Part shown: one piece after another, positions 7,971-15,108 of the stretch
Numbering within the stretch: the first letter of the stretch is position 1
How the letters are laid out: every line of letters begins with the position of its first letter
Source: an uncultured Alphaproteobacteria bacterium
GTDB lineage: Bacteria; Pseudomonadota; Alphaproteobacteria; HIMB59; GCA-002718135
Direction: 5' to 3'
NCBI GenBank assembly: GCA_902522015.1
Contig: CABYTX010000008.1
Location: forward strand, 1 to 37,337
Length of the DNA: 37,337 nt
The notes under the pieces: generated by a model
What the model was told of the DNA's origin: nothing
What the model saw: only the letters and a program-made list of their open reading frames with translations
Database searches by the model: none
Translations under genes and position numbers: made by a program

Positions 7971-9134
7971 ATGAAAGATCTCATTAAACCTAGCACTAAA
8001 ATCCATACTATAGATGATGCAATTAGATTGTCTAAAAAAAGATTGCCAAAATTAGTCTTTGATTTCATTGATGGAGCATCAGGAGATGATAAACTTGCTG
8101 AAATTAATAGTACAGCATTAGATCAGATTAGACTTGAACCAAAGGTTTTTAGAAATGTCGAGAATAGAAATTTAAGTAAAAAAATATTCGATTTTAATTT
8201 TGATTATCCATTTGGATTTGCGCCAATGGGAATGACTAATCTCTCATGGCCTGAGGCAGATAAAATGATAGCAAAGGAAAGTGCGTATAATAATATCCCT
8301 ACATGTGTTTCAATGGCTTCTAGTACTACACTTGAAGATATGTTTACTTTCTCTGAGGGTCATTCATGGATGCAAATATACATATTTCAAAGTGAAGAAT
8401 TTATTATGGAATTATTAAAAAGAGCAGAAGGTATAGGATATAAGGTTTTAATTCTTACTGTAGACGTTCCTATTCTATCAAGAAGAGCGAGAGATGATAG
8501 AAATGGTTTTGGTTATCCTTTTAAAATTGGTCCAAAACAATTTTTAGATTTTGCAATACATCCTCAATGGAGCTTAACAACTTTATTAAAGGGTGCTCCA
8601 AAACCAATGAATTATGTTACTTCTAAAAGTGGAAATCAAATTTTTAGAAGAAAAGAAAGTAGAGGCACTACTGATTGGGATACTTTAAAAAGAATTAGAG
8701 AAGCCTGGAAAGGAAAATTAATAATAAAAGGAGTCATGAACTCTGAAGATGCTTTAAAAATTAAAGACTCAGGTGCTGATGCAATTCAAGTATCAAATCA
8801 TGGTGGAAGACAATTAGATAGTGCTACTGCTTCTATTAACGCCTTACCATTAATACGAAAAGCTTTGGGAGACGATTTCCCAATACTTTTTGATAGTGGA
8901 ATTAGAAGTGGTAGTGATATTTTACGTGCATTAGCTCTGGGAGCTGACTTTGTTATGTTTGGCAGACCTCTAATGTATGCCATTGGTGCGGATGGTGCAA
9001 AAGGCCTTAGAAGAATCATTAACTTAATTAAAGAAGAGTTAAGTACAAATCTTGGATTAGTGGGGTTAACAGATATAAATGAAGTTGATAAAAAAATAAT
9101 AGCAGAGAAATTTTTTAAGGATATAAAGTATTAA
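7971..9134 (+). CDS. FMN-dependent alpha-hydroxyacid dehydrogenase (L-lactate dehydrogenase/glycolate oxidase family)
   Basis: Oxidises an L-2-hydroxyacid to the 2-oxoacid with FMN. The 387-residue TIM barrel has A-P-M-G (84-87), the substrate tyrosine in Q-I-Y (Tyr137), the FMN-contacting Lys253 in I-I-K-G-V, the catalytic His277 and substrate-carboxylate Arg280 in S-N-H-G-G-R-Q-L-D, the D-S-G-I-R-S-G phosphate motif (308-314) and G-R-P at 331-333. All key residues are intact. The stop codon is separated by one base from the start of the ThDP-dependent enzyme, so both are co-translated. The order of the two genes suggests oxidation of a hydroxyacid followed by decarboxylation of the oxoacid. 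It could be a lactate dehydrogenase (LldD), but the operon context points to another hydroxyacid. Confidence 0.9.
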   Translation: MKDLIKPSTKIHTIDDAIRLSKKRLPKLVFDFIDGASGDDKLAEINSTALDQIRLEPKVFRNVENRNLSKKIFDFNFDYPFGFAPMGMTNLSWPEADKMIAKESAYNNIPTCVSMASSTTLEDMFTFSEGHSWMQIYIFQSEEFIMELLKRAEGIGYKVLILTVDVPILSRRARDDRNGFGYPFKIGPKQFLDFAIHPQWSLTTLLKGAPKPMNYVTSKSGNQIFRRKESRGTTDWDTLKRIREAWKGKLIIKGVMNSEDALKIKDSGADAIQVSNHGGRQLDSATASINALPLIRKALGDDFPILFDSGIRSGSDILRALALGADFVMFGRPLMYAIGADGAKGLRRIINLIKEELSTNLGLVGLTDINEVDKKIIAEKFFKDIKY

Positions 9135-9135
9135 T

Positions 9136-10878
9136 ATGGCAGACAAAAAGATTAGAGGTGGGGCATTAGTTGCAAGAGCTCTTAGAGACAAAGGTATTGA
9201 TAATGTTTTTACACTTTCTGGAGGTTTTTGTAATCCAGCACTTGAAGGATTTATGGAGTGTCAAATTAATGTAATTAATTGTCCTCATGAACAAATTGCT
9301 GGTCATTTAGCTGATGGTCATACTAGGATATCAAGAAAACCATCAGTTTGTATTGTAGGGCCAGAAGGTTTTGCAAATGCAGTGCCTTCAATGATGGAAG
9401 CATGGGGTGAAAGATCACCTGTTATTTTTATAACTGGATCAAGTAGCTTAAAAAGACAAGGAGCAGGAGGTTTTAAGGAAATAGATGATGTATCTATTGC
9501 AGCACCGTTAACAAAATACAGTGCAAGTATAACAGATGGCAATAGAATAAGAGAGTTCATAGATAAAGCATATAGAATTGCAACAAATGGCTATCCTGGC
9601 GCAGTACATTTAAGTGTACCAGTAGATATAATGTTTTCATCATTTGCAGATGATGCAGGTTTAGAAGAAAGACCTTTTACTCATCAAAAGAAACCTCTAG
9701 CAAAAGCTTGGCCCGATCCTGAGAGTTTAAATGAAATATTTGATCTGGCAATTAATTCACAAAAACCTGTTTTTATCGGAGGGCATGGTGTTTGGTGGTC
9801 TAGTGCAGAAAAAAAATTAGAGCAAGCTGGCTTTGAATTAAATATTCCAATATTTAATATACCATACCATCAAAAGCTTTTAGGTGAAGAAGCAGACACA
9901 TACATGGGCCTGGCAGATATTCATCAATATCCTCCATCAAAAATGGCTCTTCATGAATCAGATTTAGTTCTTATGATTGGTGCACGTCTTGATAATCAAA
10001 TGAATTTTGGCAATCCTCCACTTTTTCCAAAAAGCACTAAGCTTGTTTGTATTAATGGATCGCATGAAGAAATAGAATTAAATAGAGCTGCAGATATTAA
10101 CTTACTTTGTGATCCTGGAGTTTTTTTGGATAAACTCATAGATTTAAAGAAAAACAGTAAATGGAAATTAAACAATGAATGGTTCAATAAGAATAAAAAA
10201 GAGAAAAAAAATTGGATCAATAAAACATTAGATGACTTAAATAAAGAAACTGAAGAGACCAAAAAAAATGGTGGAAAAATTCATCCTCTTCAATTAGCTT
10301 TAGATGTTCAAGAAGTATTAACTGAAAATGATTGGTTAGTTATTGATGGTGGTAACACGCATTTCTGGTCCGAGATTGCAATTAATATTGCTGGATCAAA
10401 AGGTAAAAAACTTGGAGGAATTTTACATCCAGGCACTTTCAGTATGTTAGGTGTTGGAGTTCCTTTTGCAGTATCAGCGAAAAATCTTAATCCTAAATCT
10501 AATGTTGTTTTAATAAGTGGAGATGGTGCATTTTTATCAGGCGGATTGTCAATTGAAGCTGCATTTCAAGAAAAAAAACCTATTGTTGTTGTAATAGATA
10601 ATAATGGAGGTCTTGACTGTATTTCTCAACAACAAGAGAGGTTATTTGATAGTGGGAAACACTTTGCAACTGATTTTAGAGATATTCCTTTTCATTCAAT
10701 TTTTGAAGGTTTTGGAGGGCATGGAGAATTAGTAACTAAAAGGGAAGATTTAGGCCCTGCTTTAAAAAGAGCGTTAGAAAGTGGTAAAACCGCATGTGTA
10801 AATGTTAAGGCTAAAGGTGTTATAAGTCCAATAGTTGCTGCAGTTAGTGATAAAAGAGATAAAGCATCTATAGAGTAG
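9136..10878 (+). CDS. Thiamine-diphosphate-dependent lyase/decarboxylase (acetolactate synthase-like)
   Basis: A 580-residue cytoplasmic enzyme with the three-domain POX/AHAS architecture: Pyr domain about 1-170, central domain about 190-335, PP domain about 380-570. The catalytic glutamate is Glu52 in C-P-H-E-Q-I-A-G-H-L-A-D-G. The ThDP/Mg motif runs from G-D-G (462-464) to N-N (489-490). These features are general; acetolactate synthase, oxalyl-CoA decarboxylase, 2-hydroxyacyl-CoA lyase, sulfoacetaldehyde acetyltransferase and 2-oxoacid decarboxylases share them. No small regulatory subunit (IlvN) follows, which argues against acetolactate synthase. One base after the hydroxyacid dehydrogenase and 3 bases before the next gene, it most likely acts on that enzyme's product, or on its CoA ester. 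Substrate unproven. Confidence 0.85.
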   Translation: MADKKIRGGALVARALRDKGIDNVFTLSGGFCNPALEGFMECQINVINCPHEQIAGHLADGHTRISRKPSVCIVGPEGFANAVPSMMEAWGERSPVIFITGSSSLKRQGAGGFKEIDDVSIAAPLTKYSASITDGNRIREFIDKAYRIATNGYPGAVHLSVPVDIMFSSFADDAGLEERPFTHQKKPLAKAWPDPESLNEIFDLAINSQKPVFIGGHGVWWSSAEKKLEQAGFELNIPIFNIPYHQKLLGEEADTYMGLADIHQYPPSKMALHESDLVLMIGARLDNQMNFGNPPLFPKSTKLVCINGSHEEIELNRAADINLLCDPGVFLDKLIDLKKNSKWKLNNEWFNKNKKEKKNWINKTLDDLNKETEETKKNGGKIHPLQLALDVQEVLTENDWLVIDGGNTHFWSEIAINIAGSKGKKLGGILHPGTFSMLGVGVPFAVSAKNLNPKSNVVLISGDGAFLSGGLSIEAAFQEKKPIVVVIDNNGGLDCISQQQERLFDSGKHFATDFRDIPFHSIFEGFGGHGELVTKREDLGPALKRALESGKTACVNVKAKGVISPIVAAVSDKRDKASIE

Positions 10879-10881
10879 GTT

Positions 10882-11217
10882 ATGGCAATTTTTTCTACAC
10901 ATTTACTAAACTCAATAGATGGTACACATGCAAGTGATGTAGAAATTGTTATTTATAAAGTAAATAATAATAACAAAGTTATATTTCTAGAAGATAAAAC
11001 AGATAGTTCTGGAAGAATGCTTAAAGAATTTGAATTAACTAAAGAAGATTGTGAAAGTGATTATGAAATGATAATTAATTCTGGTAAATATTTTAGAAAT
11101 ACTAGTGAAATAATTAATTCAATAAATGTTAAATTTAAAATGAAAGATCCTCTTAAAAAATATCACATACCTTTGATTATTTCTCCAAACGGATACTCAA
11201 TTTGGTGGTCTAAATAA
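10882..11217 (+). CDS. Transthyretin/5-hydroxyisourate-hydrolase-like protein lacking the C-terminal YRGS motif
   Basis: A 111-residue beta-sandwich protein of the HIU hydrolase/transthyretin-related family, which in urate breakdown opens 5-hydroxyisourate. Visible family features are F-S-T-H-L-L-N with catalytic-type His7, the G-R at 44-45 (Arg45), and Y-H-I-P-L-I-I-S-P-N-G-Y-S with His95. Length is normal. The diagnostic C-terminal tetrapeptide Y-R-G-S, part of the HIUase active site, is replaced by W-W-S-K (108-111). No uricase, OHCU decarboxylase or allantoin gene is present. It sits 3 nt after the ThDP enzyme and its stop directly abuts the next ATG. It therefore probably has a different substrate, perhaps hydrolysis of another cyclic or activated intermediate, or a non-enzymatic binding role. 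Confidence 0.8.
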   Translation: MAIFSTHLLNSIDGTHASDVEIVIYKVNNNNKVIFLEDKTDSSGRMLKEFELTKEDCESDYEMIINSGKYFRNTSEIINSINVKFKMKDPLKKYHIPLIISPNGYSIWWSK

Positions 11218-12339
11218 ATGAGTAATTCAGGATTAAACATGTCTAGACGTATTAGGAGAACTCCCTATACAGAGAAAGTAATTGAGGCTGGTGTAAGTGG
11301 TTTTACTGTAGTTAATCATATGCTTCTTCCAAAATCATATAAAGCAACAGTGGAAGAAGATTATTGGCACTTATCTAAAAATACTCAAATTTGGGATGTT
11401 TCATGTCAACGTCAGGTTCAAATAATAGGAGAAGATGCTGCAAAATTAATACAACTCATGTCTCCAAGATCAATAAAAGATATGCCTATTGGTAAATGTT
11501 ACTATTATCCAATGATTGATGAAAATGCAGGGATGATAAATGATCCTGTGCTTTTAAAATTAAGTGAAAATAAATATTGGCTATCAGTTGCCGACTCAGA
11601 TGTTCTTCTTTGGGCAAAAGGTTTGGCCGTAGGAAGAAATTTTAAAGTTGATATTATAGAGCCAGATATTTACCCCCTAGCAATTCAAGGTCCAAAATCT
11701 GAAGAATTAATGTCATCAATATTTGGTGAAAAAATTAAAAAATTAAAATTTTTTCATTTTTCTTTTTTTGAATTTGAAGGAACAAAGCAGATAATTGCAA
11801 GATCAGGATATAGCAAACAAGATGGTTTTGAGATTTATCTTAAAGGTTTTAGTTTAGGAAGAAAACTTTGGGAAACTATTTGGGAAGCAGGAAAAGATTT
11901 TAATATTTCACCTGGATGTCCAAATTTAATTGATAGAATAGAAGGCGGTTTATTATCCTATGGTAATGAATTTACTTTAGAAAACAATCCAATTGAATGT
12001 GGATTTGATAATTATTGTAAAAATTTATCTCATGATTTCATTGGAAAAAATGCACTAAAAAAAATATTAAATAATGGGATAGAAAAAAAAATAAAAGGAA
12101 TTACTTTTGATGGGTCCCCGACTCCTACGTGCACAATACCTTTTCCTGTATACTCAAAAAATAGATTTCAAATTGGTAATATCACCTCTGGTATTTATTC
12201 GCCATTTTTAAAAACAAATATTGGGCTATCAATGGTTGATAGAGATTATTGGAATGATGGGCAGAATGTTATCGTATTAACGCCAGACAATATTGAAAGA
12301 AAAGGTAAAGTATGCTCACTACCTTTTAATTATTCTTAA
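11218..12339 (+). CDS. dmdA: DmdA-like dimethylsulfoniopropionate demethylase (GcvT fold)
   Basis: In characterised DmdA enzymes this fold moves one methyl of DMSP to tetrahydrofolate, leaving methylmercaptopropionate. The 373-residue protein matches the DmdA layout throughout: R-R-I-R-R-T-P-Y-T (10-18), V-N-H-M-L-L-P (32-38), the I-W-D-V-S-C-Q-R-Q segment (58-66), G-M-I-N-D-P-V-L-L-K (105-114), L-W-A-K-G-L-A (131-137), A-I-Q-G-P-K (155-160), A-R-S-G-Y-S-K-Q-D-G-F-E-I-Y (194-207) and L-I-D-R-I-E-G-G-L-L-S-Y-G-N (237-250). The C-terminal GcvT_C part follows. Family membership is judged from remembered DmdA sequences, not a search. The ATG directly follows the previous stop codon. DmdA-family paralogues with other substrates exist, so DMSP as the true substrate is likely but not proven; the unusual operon partners argue for caution. 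Confidence 0.75.
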   Translation: MSNSGLNMSRRIRRTPYTEKVIEAGVSGFTVVNHMLLPKSYKATVEEDYWHLSKNTQIWDVSCQRQVQIIGEDAAKLIQLMSPRSIKDMPIGKCYYYPMIDENAGMINDPVLLKLSENKYWLSVADSDVLLWAKGLAVGRNFKVDIIEPDIYPLAIQGPKSEELMSSIFGEKIKKLKFFHFSFFEFEGTKQIIARSGYSKQDGFEIYLKGFSLGRKLWETIWEAGKDFNISPGCPNLIDRIEGGLLSYGNEFTLENNPIECGFDNYCKNLSHDFIGKNALKKILNNGIEKKIKGITFDGSPTPTCTIPFPVYSKNRFQIGNITSGIYSPFLKTNIGLSMVDRDYWNDGQNVIVLTPDNIERKGKVCSLPFNYS

Positions 12340-12340
12340 A

Positions 12341-12787
12341 ATGAGTCATTCAATTGAATTAAAGTGGGAATTAGGAGATCAAAAACTCGAATTCGGAAAA
12401 TACTTAACTGATCACACAGTAATGCTTAACGAAAATGTATCTATTGATGCGGGATCATCTCCAGATTATGGAGGAAGCGAAACTAATATTAATCCAGAGC
12501 AAAAACTAGCTGCAGCTGTAAGTAGTTGTTTTATGATGACGTTTTTAGCTTTAGCTGCAAAAATGAAATGGCCAGTTATTAATTACAAAGATAAAGCAAT
12601 TTCGTATTTAGGAAAAAATGCAGAGGGAAGAATGTACGTTAACAAAATAGAGCTTAATCCAGCTATAGTATTTGAAGGTAATTTTAATATTTCTGATGAA
12701 GAAATGAAAAAGATGAAAGAGAGATCACATAAGTATTGTTTTATCGCTAATTCACTATCTAAAGATGTTGAAATTCAAATCAATTAA
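12341..12787 (+). CDS. OsmC/Ohr-family protein
   Basis: A 148-residue OsmC-fold protein. The two conserved cysteines of this thiol peroxidase family are present: Cys63 in S-S-C-F-M-M-T-F-L and Cys133 in H-K-Y-C-F-I-A-N-S-L. The N-P-E-Q-K-L-A-A-A-V-S-S-C helix is typical. Known relatives reduce organic hydroperoxides with lipoyl or low-molecular-weight thiols; some in catabolic operons have no proven role. I use the ATG at 12341, one base after the dmdA-like stop, because the longer in-frame reading from 12293 would encode a 16-residue overlap with no ribosome binding site. The next gene starts immediately after its stop. In this operon it may protect against thiol or peroxide by-products of demethylation (inference). 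Confidence 0.85.
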   Translation: MSHSIELKWELGDQKLEFGKYLTDHTVMLNENVSIDAGSSPDYGGSETNINPEQKLAAAVSSCFMMTFLALAAKMKWPVINYKDKAISYLGKNAEGRMYVNKIELNPAIVFEGNFNISDEEMKKMKERSHKYCFIANSLSKDVEIQIN

Positions 12788-13579
12788 ATGAATTTTAATC
12801 TAATATTAAACGAAAAAAATAATAATATTTTTAATATTATTCTTAATGACCAGAAAAATCAAAATACTTTAGGCGAAAACATGATCAATGAATTAACATC
12901 AGCGCTAGATATTGCTGATAAAGATAATGAAGTAAAAGTAATTATTTTATCATCAAAAGGTAATATTTTTTGTGCAGGACATAATTTAAAAGATTTAAAT
13001 TCACAAAGATTGCAAAATGACAAAGGTGAAAGCTATTTTAAAAAAATATTTCAAATGTGTTCTCAACTTATGCTGAAAATTAATAAAAATAATAAACCAG
13101 TTATAGCTATGGTTGATGGTATTGCTACTGCAGCAGGCTGTCAGTTAATTTCTAGCTGTGATTTAGCTTACTCAAGTAGCAGAGCAAAATATGCAACTCC
13201 TGGTGTTAATATTGGATTATTTTGTTCTACACCAATGGTTCCATTATCAAGAACTGTAGGTAAAAAGCAAGCTATGGAAATGCTTCTCACTGGAGATCTT
13301 ATAGATGCAAATAAAGCATTAAGGATTGGTTTGATAAATGATATCTTTGAAGAAGATAGTTTAAAAGAAAATGTATTTCAAATTGCAAAAAAAATATCGT
13401 CTAAATCTTCTAATACTATTAAAATTGGTAAAGAAGCTTTTTACAAACAAAAAGATATGAATTTAGAAGACGCATATACTTTTACTTCAAATGTAATGAC
13501 AGAAAATATGTTACATGATGATTCCAAGGAAGGTATTGAAGCTTTTTTAGAAAAAAGAGAGCCAAACTGGAAAGAATAA
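12788..13579 (+). CDS. Crotonase-superfamily protein, ECHDC3-like, without catalytic glutamates
   Basis: A 263-residue enoyl-CoA hydratase/isomerase fold protein. The oxyanion-hole elements are seen as C-A-G-H-N-L (62-67) and A-A-G-C-Q-L (115-120). The sequence A-T-A-A-G-C-Q-L through Y-A-T-P-G-V-N-I-G-L-F-C-S-T-P closely follows ECHDC3-type proteins. The two glutamates that catalyse hydration in classical hydratases are replaced: Gln119 stands in the first position and Gly139 in the second. It should bind acyl-CoA but is unlikely to hydrate enoyl-CoA by the standard mechanism. DmdD, the methylthioacryloyl-CoA hydratase of DMSP breakdown, is in the same superfamily, but the loss of both glutamates argues against that role. 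It is the last gene of the operon, ending 7 nt from a convergent gene. Confidence 0.85.
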   Translation: MNFNLILNEKNNNIFNIILNDQKNQNTLGENMINELTSALDIADKDNEVKVIILSSKGNIFCAGHNLKDLNSQRLQNDKGESYFKKIFQMCSQLMLKINKNNKPVIAMVDGIATAAGCQLISSCDLAYSSSRAKYATPGVNIGLFCSTPMVPLSRTVGKKQAMEMLLTGDLIDANKALRIGLINDIFEEDSLKENVFQIAKKISSKSSNTIKIGKEAFYKQKDMNLEDAYTFTSNVMTENMLHDDSKEGIEAFLEKREPNWKE

Positions 13580-13586
13580 TTACTTC

Positions 13587-15059
13587 TTAAAATGGGTTTG
13601 GTTGAGATGGATTGGTAGCTAACCATGTAGATTTAGTCTGCATGTAACTTTGCATTCCCTCCCATCCATTTTCACGACCGTATCCTGATTGCTTAAAACC
13701 TCCAACTGGAGATTGAGTGGAAGCATTAAAATAGTTATTAATATAAACAGTTCCAGCTTCTATCTTATCTGCTAAACGTATAGCTTTATTAGTATCCTTA
13801 GTCCAAATACCTGCTGCAAGTCCATAAATAGTATCGTTTGCAATTTTAATTACTTCATCTTCATTTTCCCAAGATTGTATTGAGGCGACAGGTCCAAATA
13901 CTTCATTTTGAGCTAAATCATCTTCATTTGGAACATTATCAAAAATAGTTGGTCCAATATAGTACCCTTCAGATTTTTGTTCTTTCCTTCCATCAATTAA
14001 TAATTTTAAACCTCTTTTTTCAGCCGCTTCTATCTTAGATAAAATAAAATCATATTGCTCTTTATTTGCTATAGGTCCTATTTGTGTTGCTGTATCATTT
14101 GGGTGACCAACTTTAGCTTTTTTAACAACTTCTAATAAATTTTGAGTAAATTTATCTTTTATATCTTTATGCACTAATATTCTTGATCCTGAAATACAGC
14201 TATGACCTGAAACTGGAAAAATTCCTGAAACAACTCCATTAACTGATAAAGTTAAATCAGCATCTTTAAATATAATTTGTGGTGATTTGCCTCCTAACTC
14301 CATTATAATAGGTTTAACATTTTTGGATGCACATAAACTAGCTGCACTCCCCCCTTTTGTTCCACCTGTAAAACTTATCATTCTAACATCTTGGTGTTCA
14401 ATAAGAGGTGCGCCAGTGGTAGGACCAAAACCAGTAACAACATTAATTAAACCTTCTGGAAGATCAGCTTCTTCTAAAATTTTCATTAACTCTAATGTAG
14501 AGCATGATGCTCTTTCTGAAGGTTTAATTACAACTGTATTGCCTGCTGCTATTGCTGGCGCTAATTTCCAGATTAATGTTCCAATTGGTGAGTTCCAAGG
14601 AAGAATAAGTGCAACAACTCCAAATGGTTCCCATTTTAAATAATTATGCATATTGGGAACTTCTGAAGGTATCAATCTACCTTCATACTTGTCACACATG
14701 CCTGCATAATAATAAAAACTCTCAGTCTGCCAGCTTGTTAAAGAAGGAGTGATATTTTTTGGAAGTTTGCCGTTGTCTTTAGTTTCTATTTTTCCAATAT
14801 GTTCTGCATTTTTAGCAATAATATCTCCAATTCTAGTTAATGTTCTCCCTCTTTCTGCTGGATGCATTTTACCATAAGGACCATCATAATAAGCATGTTT
14901 AGCAGATGATACTGCAAGATTAATATCTTTTTTATTGCAATCAGGGACCTTTGCCCATACTTTTCCTATAGATGGATCCTCACTTTCAAAATATTTTTCA
15001 GAAGAAGGTTCATGCCATCTATTTCCTGCATAAAATTTGTAGGTTTGAATTTTGGACAT
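13587..15059 (-). CDS. NAD(P)-dependent aldehyde dehydrogenase
   Basis: Oxidises an aldehyde to the carboxylate. The 490-residue protein has the usual ALDH core: P-W-N-S-P (154-158), Lys179 in V-I-K-P-S-E, the T-G-G-T (231-234) variant of the cofactor-site F-T-G-S-T motif, general-base Glu254 in M-E-L-G-G-K and the catalytic Cys288 in G-H-S-C-I-S-G-S-R. The common G-Q-x-C reads G-H-S-C here. It follows the GMC dehydrogenase gene on the same strand with a 49-nt gap, an alcohol-to-aldehyde-to-acid arrangement like choline dehydrogenase plus betaine aldehyde dehydrogenase (BetA/BetB). Specificity for betaine aldehyde is possible but not shown by the residues I can judge. Its 3' end faces the crotonase gene with only 7 nt between. 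Confidence 0.9.
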   Translation of the reverse strand: MSKIQTYKFYAGNRWHEPSSEKYFESEDPSIGKVWAKVPDCNKKDINLAVSSAKHAYYDGPYGKMHPAERGRTLTRIGDIIAKNAEHIGKIETKDNGKLPKNITPSLTSWQTESFYYYAGMCDKYEGRLIPSEVPNMHNYLKWEPFGVVALILPWNSPIGTLIWKLAPAIAAGNTVVIKPSERASCSTLELMKILEEADLPEGLINVVTGFGPTTGAPLIEHQDVRMISFTGGTKGGSAASLCASKNVKPIIMELGGKSPQIIFKDADLTLSVNGVVSGIFPVSGHSCISGSRILVHKDIKDKFTQNLLEVVKKAKVGHPNDTATQIGPIANKEQYDFILSKIEAAEKRGLKLLIDGRKEQKSEGYYIGPTIFDNVPNEDDLAQNEVFGPVASIQSWENEDEVIKIANDTIYGLAAGIWTKDTNKAIRLADKIEAGTVYINNYFNASTQSPVGGFKQSGYGRENGWEGMQSYMQTKSTWLATNPSQPNPF

Positions 15060-15108
15060 AATTTATTTAAACTTAAATATTTTCATTGGTCAACTTATTT
15101 GTGATTAA

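Noticed and set aside
9136-10878. Biosynthetic acetolactate synthase large subunit (ilvB)
   Set aside because: No ilvN or ilvC follows and the gene is one base after a hydroxyacid dehydrogenase; kept as a ThDP enzyme of unknown substrate.
10882-11217. Ordinary purine-degradation HIU hydrolase
   Set aside because: The C-terminal Y-R-G-S is missing and no ureide-pathway gene is present.
12293-12340. Upstream start for the OsmC gene, overlapping the dmdA-like gene
   Set aside because: The extra 16 residues are the dmdA-like gene end read in another frame; the OsmC fold begins at 12341.
14287-14643. 118-codon plus-strand open frame inside the aldehyde dehydrogenase
   Set aside because: Mirror of the conserved ALDH core (catalytic Glu and cofactor motifs) on the other strand; no independent support.
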